12,747 bases of DNA from UMGS1498 sp900552335 (GCA_902477075.1 CABSFU010000028.1:1-12747), one strand, 5' to 3'. Positions 1 through 6,872 are shown, counted from the stretch's first letter. The notes: a model not told the origin generated them from the sequence alone. Made by a program: numbers and translations.

Positions 1-466
1 CATTACTAACATTCCCTGTTCCATTATCTAACATTGCTACATATTTATTTGTTAAAGCATCAAAGCCTATAATACAATTTCCAGTTTTTTTATCTCCTAC
101 GATAATTCCACTATTATAATTTTTATACACATAATATTTATCATTGGAGATACATATACTTGTATTTCCTTCTTTATCTAAATAAAGTTTTCCTTCTCCA
201 TCTATATTCCCTTTATATTCTAGTTTTTCTCCTTTTAGGGTGCTTCCTTTGTGTTCTTCATCAAACAAGAATTCATAGACTCCTTTTTCATGACTCATTG
301 TAAAATAATTAGTCGAATCTAATATTCCTTGTACACTAGATACTAATGCTTTCTTTTTACTCTCTTCTATTACATTCATTAACATTGGCACTGTGATTAA
401 GGTAATCACTGATAATATTACTATTACAGCTAATAACTCAAGTAATGTAAAACCTTTTTCTTTCAT
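1..466 (-). CDS. Type IV prepilin-like (pseudopilin) protein, C-terminus cut by window edge
   Basis: The reading frame starts at ATG 466-464 and stays open for 155 codons to the left edge, so the C-terminus is missing. The N-terminus reads MKEKGFTLLELLAV, the classic prepilin signal: a short basic leader, cleavage after G5, methylatable F at +1 and glutamate at +5, followed by a hydrophobic helix to about residue 29. The rest is a soluble, lysine-rich domain with two visible cysteines in the last third, as in Gram-positive pseudopilins. A GAGGAG ribosome binding site sits 6 nt before the ATG. Family knowledge: such proteins are processed by a prepilin peptidase and enter a type IV pilus, competence pseudopilus or type II-like machine; no assembly gene is in view. 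The signal is very clear; the exact machine is not. Confidence 0.9.
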   Translation of the reverse strand, partial: MKEKGFTLLELLAVIVILSVITLITVPMLMNVIEESKKKALVSSVQGILDSTNYFTMSHEKGVYEFLFDEEHKGSTLKGEKLEYKGNIDGEGKLYLDKEGNTSICISNDKYYVYKNYNSGIIVGDKKTGNCIIGFDALTNKYVAMLDNGTGNVSN

Positions 467-515
467 ATTATACTCCTCGCTTCTTTTAGTATTTGTATTA
501 TTCTATTCTTCATAC

Positions 516-544
516 ATTTTATCATAACAATTTTATTTTGTAAA
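516..544 (-). promoter_or_regulatory. Sigma-A promoter of the pseudopilin gene
   Basis: On the minus strand a -35 TTTACA (544-539) is separated by 17 nt from a -10 TAAAAT (521-516). The -10 is directly preceded by TGA, giving an extended -10. It lies about 50 nt before the pseudopilin start codon. Confidence 0.7.
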
Positions 545-564
545 CTATTGTGTTACATTTAGAA

Positions 565-592
565 TTTTAAAAAGAGGTATTTAAAATACCCC
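565..592 (-). terminator. Intrinsic terminator after the first DUF2207 gene
   Basis: Read on the minus strand, an 8-bp stem (592-585 with 581-574, one G-U pair) with a 3-nt loop is followed by TTTTT and more A/T. It lies about 115 nt past the stop of the DUF2207 gene. The 5' side of the stem is part of a run of eight G (C on the plus strand, 589-596), unusual in such AT-rich DNA. The rest of 467-706 holds only the pseudopilin promoter and AT-rich spacer. Confidence 0.65.
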
Positions 593-706
593 CCCCGTTT
601 ACATATTGCAAACACTAAAAATTTGCTATCTACAAACTATATTACTATTTTTATGACATATTCAATATATCAAATTTTTATAACTTTCAATCTATTTGAA
701 CTATTT

Positions 707-2506
707 TTATAATTCTTCTGTCTTTGTTCTATGATATTCAACATGAACAGAGCTTTGACCTGTTAACTGTTTTTTAAACATAGCTTGTGTTACAGTAAAT
801 ATCATATTTTTAACAAATTTTTGAAAATTATCCAATGAAAATTCTTCTTTTGTGATATACCAATTTGGATATGTTTTTACAATATTAGATGCTTTTCTAA
901 CCCAAATATCAGTACCATCTAACACATAAACATAAGGATACATATCATAAAAGTAATTTGAATTTATTTCTTGTTTTTCCGATAAAGTGGAGCTACTCAT
1001 AGATTCCAAAGATTTTTTAAATCCACTTATTCTTCCATATACTTCATTACCATAGATAGTTCTATAAGGTAAGATTTTATATATATAAGATGAAATGAAG
1101 ATTAAAAGCATACCTAATAAATATAGAATTAAAGTTCTAATATCATTAATTAATGGCATAATTCCTATATATAATGAAAATGCAATAGGTAAAACTCCAA
1201 ACAATATCTTTATTAAAATTTTAGTATCAATCAAGAATAAAACATATATACCAAAAACTAATACTCCTACTATGATAGGAATTAAAAAATAATTGCTCAT
1301 GTATAGATAAATAGAATTAAAATTCATTGCAATGGCTGAAATGACAATAGCAATAAATAGCCATTTTTTATCTTTTTTAATTGTTTTAAAAAATACTTTT
1401 TCATGATTATCAGAATTATCAATCGAATTTTTTGTTTCCATTAAAGTATCGTATAAATTATATTCAATATCTTTTAAAGTAATAGTATCTTTATCTTGAA
1501 ATAATTTGTCAAACAATAATTTTTCTGAAGCATTGTCACCATCATAATCTTTTTGCTTTTCTATTACAAAAGAGTTAATACTGTCTAATTTATACCCATC
1601 ATCTGATTCAATAAAGTGAATATAATCTTTATTTGCTAATGAAACTAAAACAGTCAACAAATCATGTTCCTTTAAATAGCCTTTATATAAATAAGCAATT
1701 TCAGCACTATTAAAGCCATAAGGAACCGTTTCTTCCAACACCACTGGTATTTTGTTTCCTTTTCCATATTTTAAAAATTTTAATATTGAAAAAACTAAAG
1801 TACCTGCTGGAATAATTAACAAGGCCCAAATCCAATAATTATAATAATCCGACGCTCCTACAAAATAATTATCTGGAAATTCTAAATATAATCCAAATGT
1901 TTCATTGCTCTTTAAATTAGCATTCAAAAATCCAGTTATAACATTTTCATTCACTTGATATTCTACATCATTGTTACCCCAGCTATTTTTATATCGAAAA
2001 AAAATCTTAGAAGCATCTACTTCTTTTGGTAATTGAATTTTAAATTGAATACTAGATATATTTGCATCGATCGTTCCATTAATTAAATTTAGAAAAATTT
2101 CATCTAAACCAATCCCAGTATCTTTTCCATAATCATATGTATAAGAAATTGTATACTTATCAACAGTATCTCTATGGTGTTCGGCATTAGAAATAATTTT
2201 ACCACTGTCCACAGTATAATCCACTGATTTATCATTTAATAAAACTTTAACATTTGAAATATTTAAATTAGTTACTCTTTTTGTACCATTTGGACGAATT
2301 GTTGTTAATTTATCATCTAGTTTTCTTGTAAACGATGACATATTATCTACAAAATAAACATTATACTCTTCTTGGATATCTGCTGTTCTATTTTCATGCA
2401 ACGAAACATCTACAGAATATGTAATTACTTCATAAGAGGCTGCTTTTACATGAAAAGGCACAAAAAGCATTACAAAAAGAAAAAATAATATTCCTTTCTT
2501 TTTCAC
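707..2506 (-). CDS. DUF2207 family membrane protein, without a glycine-rich tail
   Basis: Predicted membrane protein of about 599 residues. It begins with a signal peptide (MKKKGILFFLFVMLF, ending near VKAAS), followed by a roughly 200-residue beta-rich extracellular domain and a transmembrane helix at about 223-245. A soluble segment follows, then four more hydrophobic helices between about 381 and 477, and a C-terminal cytoplasmic part with GRISGFKKSLE and PYVYVLDG, typical of DUF2207 proteins. A GTG exists at 2515, but the GGGAAG ribosome binding site (2520-2515) overlaps it; the next GTG at 2506-2504 is correctly spaced (6 nt) and gives the usual basic leader, so it is preferred. It is monocistronic, with its own promoter and terminator. 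The family has no established biochemical role; a second member lies at 8683-10371. Family call firm, function unknown. Confidence 0.85.
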   Translation of the reverse strand: MKKKGILFFLFVMLFVPFHVKAASYEVITYSVDVSLHENRTADIQEEYNVYFVDNMSSFTRKLDDKLTTIRPNGTKRVTNLNISNVKVLLNDKSVDYTVDSGKIISNAEHHRDTVDKYTISYTYDYGKDTGIGLDEIFLNLINGTIDANISSIQFKIQLPKEVDASKIFFRYKNSWGNNDVEYQVNENVITGFLNANLKSNETFGLYLEFPDNYFVGASDYYNYWIWALLIIPAGTLVFSILKFLKYGKGNKIPVVLEETVPYGFNSAEIAYLYKGYLKEHDLLTVLVSLANKDYIHFIESDDGYKLDSINSFVIEKQKDYDGDNASEKLLFDKLFQDKDTITLKDIEYNLYDTLMETKNSIDNSDNHEKVFFKTIKKDKKWLFIAIVISAIAMNFNSIYLYMSNYFLIPIIVGVLVFGIYVLFLIDTKILIKILFGVLPIAFSLYIGIMPLINDIRTLILYLLGMLLIFISSYIYKILPYRTIYGNEVYGRISGFKKSLESMSSSTLSEKQEINSNYFYDMYPYVYVLDGTDIWVRKASNIVKTYPNWYITKEEFSLDNFQKFVKNMIFTVTQAMFKKQLTGQSSVHVEYHRTKTEEL

Positions 2507-2534
2507 ACGAACCACTTCCCTATTTTATGGTTAC

Positions 2535-2563
2535 ATTATATCATAAACACAAATTCTTCACAA
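2535..2563 (-). promoter_or_regulatory. Promoter of the first DUF2207 gene
   Basis: Minus-strand -35 TTGTGA (2563-2558), 17-nt spacer and a consensus -10 TATAAT (2540-2535) directly preceded by TGA. It ends 28 nt before the chosen GTG start. Confidence 0.75.
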
Positions 2564-2571
2564 TACAATCT

Positions 2572-2599
2572 AAAATAAAAGTGGATTTTTTAATCCACT
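2572..2599 (-). terminator. Intrinsic terminator of the 138-residue gene, overlapping its stop codon
   Basis: Minus strand: 8-bp perfect stem AGTGGATT/AATCCACT (2599-2592 with 2587-2580), 4-nt loop, then TTTATTTT. The TAG stop of the upstream gene (2600-2598) runs into the first arm. Confidence 0.85.
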
Positions 2600-3014
2600 A
2601 ATTACATTTATGATTCATTATCATTACTCTGGGTAATTTTTCCTTTTCTGAATCACTATTTTTTTTACTATTTTGATATTTTTCAACCAAGATGTTCATT
2701 GCTTCTTGATAAATAATTGAATAACGTTCTGCTATTTGTGTAGCTACATCTTCATTCATCATAATTTCCCATTCTGGACCTTGTGCATTAAAATAACCAT
2801 ATCCAGAAAAAAGTAAGGAATAAAAATATTCTTTTAATCCAACAATATCTTTATCTTTTCCCATTTGTAAATTGGCAAATAAAATTTTTGTATCAAAATC
2901 ATCATAAAATTCACCAATATTTTTAGAAATATGATTGCTATTAAAATGAGTATTATTTTGAAGTTTCATAGTAGCTATCAATAATATACAAAAATCACGA
3001 ATTGTAAATTTCAT
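2598..3014 (-). CDS. Hypothetical protein, 138 residues
   Basis: I do not recognise the family. The reading frame is well supported: ATG at 3014-3012, AGGAGG 7 nt upstream, a promoter with consensus -10, and a terminator on the stop codon. The protein looks soluble and mostly helical: it starts MKFTIRDFCILLIATMKLQ, has an acidic/aromatic stretch with GEFYDDFD near residue 35, a glycine/aromatic segment (LLFSGYGYFNAQGPEWE) around 68-84, a helix with AERYSIIYQEAMNILVEKY, and a charged tail. There is no signal peptide or clear membrane helix. It follows the Flp-like pilin gene in the same direction, but the terminator between them suggests separate transcription. A regulatory or small cytoplasmic role is possible, but nothing visible proves it. 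Confidence 0.75.
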   Translation of the reverse strand: MKFTIRDFCILLIATMKLQNNTHFNSNHISKNIGEFYDDFDTKILFANLQMGKDKDIVGLKEYFYSLLFSGYGYFNAQGPEWEIMMNEDVATQIAERYSIIYQEAMNILVEKYQNSKKNSDSEKEKLPRVMIMNHKCN

Positions 3015-3038
3015 AGTTACCCTCCTTTGTAATTAGTT

Positions 3039-3067
3039 ATTATATCTTTTTTCAACAAAAAAATCAA
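3039..3067 (-). promoter_or_regulatory. Promoter of the 138-residue gene, with -35 inside the preceding terminator
   Basis: Minus strand: -35 TTGATT (3067-3062), 17-nt spacer, -10 TATAAT (3044-3039). The -35 lies in the 3' arm of the pilin gene's terminator, and that terminator's T-run forms the first part of the spacer. Confidence 0.65.
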
Positions 3068-3079
3068 CTCTCGTTGACT
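3057..3079 (-). terminator. Intrinsic terminator of the Flp-like pilin gene
   Basis: Minus strand: 7-bp stem (3079-3073 with 3068-3062, one G-U pair) closed by a GAGA tetraloop of the stable GNRA type, followed by a T-run ending at 3057. The stop codon TAG (3080-3078) overlaps the first arm. Confidence 0.8.
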
Positions 3080-3275
3080 ATTTATCTACACAAGTTCCCT
3101 CACCAGGTTTTGCGCCTTCCACATATACTTTATCAACAAGAGAACATGAAGATTTTGTCATGGCATCTTGTAAATAACCACCTAATAATTTAACAACACT
3201 AACTACGACAACACTGATAACAGCAATTATTAGTAAGTATTCTACCAAAGCTTGTCCTCTATTATTATGTTTCAT
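3078..3275 (-). CDS. Flp/TadE-like small pilin (class III signal peptide)
   Basis: A 65-residue protein starting MKHNNRGQALVEYLLIIAV. A short polar, basic leader ends in RG; cleavage after G7 would leave QALVE, with the glutamate at +5 required by prepilin peptidases and the EY pair typical of Flp (type IVb) pilins and TadE-like proteins. One hydrophobic helix spans about residues 9-31. The short C-terminal part has two cysteines (C44 and C62) that could form a disulfide loop. AGGAGG lies 6 nt before the ATG, and a strong promoter and terminator flank the gene. The family role is a secreted pilus subunit or membrane pseudopilin. No tad assembly genes are visible here, so it is probably served by machinery encoded elsewhere. 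The domain call is good; membership of a functional pilus is inferred. Confidence 0.8.
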   Translation of the reverse strand: MKHNNRGQALVEYLLIIAVISVVVVSVVKLLGGYLQDAMTKSSCSLVDKVYVEGAKPGEGTCVDK

Positions 3276-3306
3276 ACCTTACCTCCTATAGATTTTACCT
3301 ATATAC

Positions 3307-3335
3307 ATCTTATACTTTTTTACTATGTTTGTCAA
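3307..3335 (-). promoter_or_regulatory. Promoter of the Flp-like pilin gene
   Basis: Minus strand: consensus -35 TTGACA (3335-3330), 17-nt spacer, -10 TAAGAT (3312-3307). The -35 is almost the same base pairs as the -35 of the divergent DUF192 promoter. Confidence 0.8.
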
Positions 3336-3357
3336 ATGTTTTTTATTGCGTTATAAT
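3329..3357 (+). promoter_or_regulatory. Promoter of the DUF192 gene
   Basis: Plus strand: -35 TTGTCA (3329-3334), 17-nt spacer, consensus -10 TATAAT (3352-3357). Transcription should begin near 3364, leaving a leader of only about 10 nt before the ATG at 3373. Confidence 0.8.
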
Positions 3358-3372
3358 AGTTTTGGTGGTTCT

Positions 3373-3678
3373 ATGTTCTTAATAAAAAATGAGAAAAAAA
3401 TAGAAGTGAAATATTATCATAAATTCTTTCAAAAAGCAATTGGTTTTATGTTTCAAAAGAAAAAAGATTATGCGATTTATTTCAAAAATTGCAATAGTAT
3501 TCATACCTTTTTTTGCTTTTTTCCGTTAGATATTTATTTTTTGGACAAAAATGACAACATATTATATGCTTATCATGAAGTGGGAAAAAATAGAATTTTT
3601 TTCCCTCAAAAAAATGTTAAAAATGTGTTAGAAGTCCCTAGTAATATCATTTCGGATTTTACAATAAAAAGAGATTAA
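3373..3678 (+). CDS. DUF192 domain-containing protein
   Basis: A 101-residue protein. It shows the DUF192 pattern: KAIGFMFQKK near residue 20, an aliphatic/aromatic strand (YAIYFKN), a conserved IHTFFCFFPLDIYFLDKN segment, then a late FFPQKNVKNVLEVPS hairpin. A longer frame opens at 3325, but that start lies inside the promoter, and the protein family begins close to the MFLIKNEKK start; ATG 3373 has a weak GGTGG ribosome binding site 4 nt upstream. There is no signal peptide, so this version is probably cytoplasmic. The family is widespread and of unknown biochemical function. The gene is divergent from the pilin gene and convergent with the peptidase gene, with stop codons overlapping by two bases. 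Confidence 0.88.
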   Translation: MFLIKNEKKIEVKYYHKFFQKAIGFMFQKKKDYAIYFKNCNSIHTFFCFFPLDIYFLDKNDNILYAYHEVGKNRIFFPQKNVKNVLEVPSNIISDFTIKRD

Positions 3679-3690
3679 TCATCTCTTTTT
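3666..3690. terminator. Bidirectional terminator with both stop codons in its loop region
   Basis: Perfect 10-bp inverted repeat AAAAAGAGAT/ATCTCTTTTT (3666-3675 and 3681-3690) around a 5-nt loop. It gives a T-run on either strand. The TAA of the DUF192 gene (3676-3678) and the TAA of the opposite peptidase gene (3677-3675) both lie at the loop. Confidence 0.88.
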
Positions 3691-4373
3691 CTGTCTAGTA
3701 ACATTAAGATTAAACGAATCAAATTAAGAAGACTAGAAAGAACTCCTGCTACATAAGTAAAGGCAGCTGCTTTTAACATGTTGGTTACTCCTTCTTTTTC
3801 TTCTTCACTAACTAATTGATTAATTTCTAATTCTTCCAAAGCTCTTCTAGAAGCATCAAACTCAACTGGTAATGTTACAAGTTGAAAAACTAGTGTAGCT
3901 AAAACCGTTATAATGCCCAAAATTAAATAACCCGTTACACCAGCTAGTAATGAAATTGCTATTACAAAGTATCCAGTGTAGTTCACAAAATTTACAATTG
4001 GAACTAATGCAGAACGGATTTTCATAAATTTATAACCATCTTTATCTTGAATAGCATGTCCACATTCATGAGCAGCTACTGCCATAGCAGCAATGGTTGT
4101 CTCTTCATATATGTTGGTAGATAGGCGGATCACTTCACTTGAAGGATCATAGTGATCCGTTAAATTACCACTTGTTTCTACCACTTGAATATGCTTTAAA
4201 CCATTTTTATCTAGTATTTTTCTTGCAACATCTTTTCCTGTCATAGAATATTTATTGCCTATTTTCTTATATTTACTATAAGCACTATCAATCCAAGTTT
4301 GGGCAAATAATGTAATAGCAAGACCAATAAAGGTTAATGTTATTGTAATTACATTTTCATATCCATACATCAT
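3675..4373 (-). CDS. YugP-type membrane zinc metallopeptidase
   Basis: A 232-residue integral membrane peptidase of the YugP/Zn_peptidase_2 family. It has an N-terminal helix (about 8-28), a cytoplasmic segment with TGKDVARKILDKNGL and the conserved GNLTDHYDP, then the zinc site AHECGHAIQ with H102, E103 and H106; E171 in LPVEFDASRRA is the likely third ligand. Helices follow at about 121-143, 145-168 and 203-225. Length and motif order fit an intact member. Its ATG overlaps the cysS stop (ATGA), with a second ATG immediately after; no good ribosome binding site is seen, so translation is probably coupled to cysS. Substrates of the family are poorly known. The link with cysteine metabolism may be positional only. 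Confidence 0.93.
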   Translation of the reverse strand: MMYGYENVITITLTFIGLAITLFAQTWIDSAYSKYKKIGNKYSMTGKDVARKILDKNGLKHIQVVETSGNLTDHYDPSSEVIRLSTNIYEETTIAAMAVAAHECGHAIQDKDGYKFMKIRSALVPIVNFVNYTGYFVIAISLLAGVTGYLILGIITVLATLVFQLVTLPVEFDASRRALEELEINQLVSEEEKEGVTNMLKAAAFTYVAGVLSSLLNLIRLILMLLDRKRDD

Positions 4374-5764
4374 ACTGCTATCTCATAAGTGGTTCCTTCT
4401 CTTGTATCTTTGATTAGAATACCTTTTTGTTCTAATTCTTTTCTAATTTGATCTGCTAATTCATAATTTTTTTCTAATTTTGCCTGTTTTCTTTGCTCTA
4501 TTTTTTCTTCTATATATTGTTTTAAATCTTCATTTATATTGTTTTTTTGAATTAAATTTAAAGATAAAACTTGATCAAAATCTTTTACTAACGCTAATTT
4601 TGTAGCATCTGACATTTTATTATCTTTTAAAACATCATACAAAACAGTAATAGCAAGTGCTGTATTTAAATCATCTTCCAAGGCTTTTTTGAACTTACTC
4701 TGATATTCTTTGAAAAGAGCCTCATTAATAGTACCTTCTTCTTTCATATTTTTAATTTTGTTTATTAATTTTTGATAAGCATTTTTACTATTATCTAAAG
4801 CATCATAACTAAATACTAGTACTTTACGATAATGAGAATTTAAGCACATAAAACGATAAATAATAGGTTGATATCCTTTTTCTTCCAATAAAGAAACCGT
4901 TAAAAACTCTCCCTTTGATTTACTCATCTTTCCACTTTGGTCATTTAAATGTTCTCCATGTACCCAATAGTTACACCATTTATGTCCTAAATAAGCTTCA
5001 CTTTGCGCAATTTCATTGGTATGATGTGGAAAAATATTATCTACACCTCCACAATGGATATCTAAATGTTCTCCTAAATATTTCATTGAAATTCCAGAAC
5101 ATTCAATATGCCAACCTGGATAACCATATCCCCATGGGCTTTCCCATTTTAATTCTTGATCATCAAATTTTGATTTCGTAAACCATAAAACAAAATCAGC
5201 TTGATTTCTTTTATTTTGATCTTCGTCTACTCCTTCTCTGACACCTACTACCATGTCATCTATCTTATGGTTGGTTAAAGCATAATAATCATTTAATTTT
5301 GATGTATCAAAATAGATATTACCGCCACTCATATAGGCATATCCCTTTTTTAATAAATCTTCTATTATTTTATAATACATTTCAATATTATCGGTGGCTT
5401 TGGAAACAATTGTCGGCCATGTTATATTTAATTTAGTGCAATCTTTTTTAAAGGATTCTGTATAATATTCTGCTATTTCTAAAACACTTTTATGTTCCCT
5501 TTTAGCGCCCTTTAACATTTTATCTTCACCACTATCTGAATCGCTGCTTAAATGACCTACATCTGTTATATTCATACATCTTTTAACGGAATATCCAATA
5601 TAATTTAATGTTTTTTCAAATATGTCTTCAAATATGTAAGTCCTTAAATTACCAATATGCGCAAAGTGATATACTGTTGGGCCACAAGTATACATTGTTA
5701 CCTCATTTTTAGAATAAGGAACAAATTCTTCTACTTTTTTTGTTAATGTATTATAAATTTTCAT
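4370..5764 (-). CDS. cysS: Cysteinyl-tRNA synthetase
   Basis: A 464-residue class I aminoacyl-tRNA synthetase that joins cysteine to tRNA-Cys in the cytoplasm. Visible signatures are CGPTVYHFAHIGN (C27 zinc ligand; HIGN at 36-39), the SPWGYGYPGWHIECS block with C222, GGVDNIFPHHTNE with zinc ligands H247 and E251, and KMSKS at 279-283. The C-terminal helical domain ends in LADQIRKELEQKGILIKDT, typical of bacterial CysS. Length is normal and nothing is missing. The start ATG follows an AGAGGGTGA ribosome binding site, 24 nt after the cysteine synthase stop. Many Bacillota control cysS with a T-box leader; there is no room for one here, but an extended -10 overlaps the upstream stop codon. Confidence 0.98.
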   Translation of the reverse strand: MKIYNTLTKKVEEFVPYSKNEVTMYTCGPTVYHFAHIGNLRTYIFEDIFEKTLNYIGYSVKRCMNITDVGHLSSDSDSGEDKMLKGAKREHKSVLEIAEYYTESFKKDCTKLNITWPTIVSKATDNIEMYYKIIEDLLKKGYAYMSGGNIYFDTSKLNDYYALTNHKIDDMVVGVREGVDEDQNKRNQADFVLWFTKSKFDDQELKWESPWGYGYPGWHIECSGISMKYLGEHLDIHCGGVDNIFPHHTNEIAQSEAYLGHKWCNYWVHGEHLNDQSGKMSKSKGEFLTVSLLEEKGYQPIIYRFMCLNSHYRKVLVFSYDALDNSKNAYQKLINKIKNMKEEGTINEALFKEYQSKFKKALEDDLNTALAITVLYDVLKDNKMSDATKLALVKDFDQVLSLNLIQKNNINEDLKQYIEEKIEQRKQAKLEKNYELADQIRKELEQKGILIKDTREGTTYEIAV

Positions 5765-5782
5765 AAAATCACCCTCTTTTTT

Positions 5783-5791
5783 ATTATATCA
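5783..5791 (-). promoter_or_regulatory. Putative internal extended -10 promoter for cysS
   Basis: Minus strand TGATATAAT: consensus -10 TATAAT (5788-5783) with a TGA extension that is itself the stop codon of the cysteine synthase gene (5791-5789). No good -35 is found at 16-18 nt, so activity would depend on the extended -10. Confidence 0.4.
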
Positions 5792-6733
5792 TAGAATTTC
5801 GTAATTCAATAATGTGATTTGGTCTGATTTTAAATTATGTTCTTCTATTTTTTTAGATAGATCTGTTGTAAGGTATTTTTTTAAGTCATCTGGAAAAACA
5901 GTTACGATATTTCCACTTATTTTTTCATGCATTAAAATAGCGCCAAATAAATTTGCTCCACTAGATATTCCTACTCCAATGCCTAGTTCTTTTGCTACTT
6001 TTTGAGACATATTAATTGCCTCCAAGTCTGGTATTAAAAGGATGTCATCAATCATGTTTAAATCCACGATTTCAGGAATAAATTCATCCCCTATTCCTTC
6101 TATTTTGTGCTCCCCTTTTGTTCCCATTTTGATTAAAGACATATTTTCTGGTTCCAGCGCATAGATTATAGCATCATTTTCTTCTTGTACTCTTTTTCCA
6201 ATTCCTATTAACGTTCCACCTGTTCCAATTCCAGATATGAAACCATCTACTTTTATTTTACCTGTTATTTCTCTTCCAGTTGTTTCGTAATGAGCTAATA
6301 CATTGTCTTTATTTGAAAATTGATTTGTTAAAAAGCCATCGATAGAATTAGCTAATGCTTTTGCTCTTTTAATGCATTCTGTAAAGCCGCCTTCTTCTCT
6401 TGACACTAATATTACATTGGCACCATACATTTTCATAATTTCAATTCGCTCTTTACTTACCCAATCTGGCATAAAAATATATACCGGATGTTTTAAATAA
6501 GAACCAATGGCAGAAAGGGAAATTCCTGTATTTCCACTAGTAGCTTCTATGATTGGCATATTTTCTTTTAGTTCTTTTCGTTCTCTTGCTTTCATAAGCA
6601 TATAATATGCTACTCTATCTTTAATACTCCCTGTTAAATTATAATATTCTAGCTTTACATAAACAGATTTTATTTGATTTTGATATTTATAGTTTATTTT
6701 TATAAGTGGTGTATTTCCTATTAACTGACTCAT
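5789..6733 (-). CDS. cysK: Cysteine synthase (O-acetylserine sulfhydrylase family, PLP-dependent)
   Basis: A 314-residue PLP fold-type II enzyme, expected to make cysteine from O-acetylserine and sulfide. Motifs: IGNTPL near the start, YYNLTGSIKDR with the PLP lysine K38, EATSGNTGIS at 63-72, NQFSNKDN near 137-144, the phosphate-binding GIGTGGT at 168-174, and a late GISSGAN. A TTG at 6763 extends the frame, but ATG 6733-6731 has an AAGGGGG ribosome binding site 8 nt upstream and begins directly at the family's MSQLIGNTPL, so it is preferred. It is the first gene of a three-gene run with cysS and the peptidase. No serine acetyltransferase gene lies alongside. The family also includes cystathionine beta-synthases and related beta-replacement enzymes; there is no CBS domain, and the position next to cysS supports the cysteine synthase call. 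Confidence 0.92.
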   Translation of the reverse strand: MSQLIGNTPLIKINYKYQNQIKSVYVKLEYYNLTGSIKDRVAYYMLMKARERKELKENMPIIEATSGNTGISLSAIGSYLKHPVYIFMPDWVSKERIEIMKMYGANVILVSREEGGFTECIKRAKALANSIDGFLTNQFSNKDNVLAHYETTGREITGKIKVDGFISGIGTGGTLIGIGKRVQEENDAIIYALEPENMSLIKMGTKGEHKIEGIGDEFIPEIVDLNMIDDILLIPDLEAINMSQKVAKELGIGVGISSGANLFGAILMHEKISGNIVTVFPDDLKKYLTTDLSKKIEEHNLKSDQITLLNYEIL

Positions 6734-6754
6734 AAGTATAACCCCCTTTAATAT

Positions 6755-6784
6755 TTTATACAAGAAAAATAGAATTGCTCATAA
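6755..6784 (-). promoter_or_regulatory. Weak candidate promoter of the cysK-cysS operon
   Basis: Minus strand -10 TATAAA (6760-6755) with TTATGA (6784-6779) 18 nt upstream as a poor -35. A consensus TTGACA occurs further upstream (6798-6793) but has no good -10 at the right distance. No T-box or other riboswitch signature is seen in the 140 nt between this gene and the tRNA. Confidence 0.3.
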
Positions 6785-6826
6785 CAATTTTATTGTCAAT
6801 TTAATGTATAATTTTAAATATTTTTA

Positions 6827-6855
6827 TTGCTATTTTAATTTTTATATGATACTAT
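6827..6855 (+). promoter_or_regulatory. Promoter of the tRNA gene
   Basis: Plus strand -35 TTGCTA (6827-6832), 17-nt spacer, -10 TACTAT (6850-6855) with a TGA extension directly before it. It ends 17 nt before the tRNA. Confidence 0.6.
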
Positions 6856-6872
6856 ATAGGAGCAATATGAAT

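Noticed and set aside
3325..3372. Longer N-terminus for the DUF192 protein
   Set aside because: This start lies upstream of the -10 box at 3352-3357 and so would not be in the transcript.
6734..6872. T-box or other riboswitch before the cysteine operon
   Set aside because: No T-box core sequence and no terminator/antiterminator pair is visible; the 140-nt gap is also short for a T-box and holds the opposite tRNA promoter.
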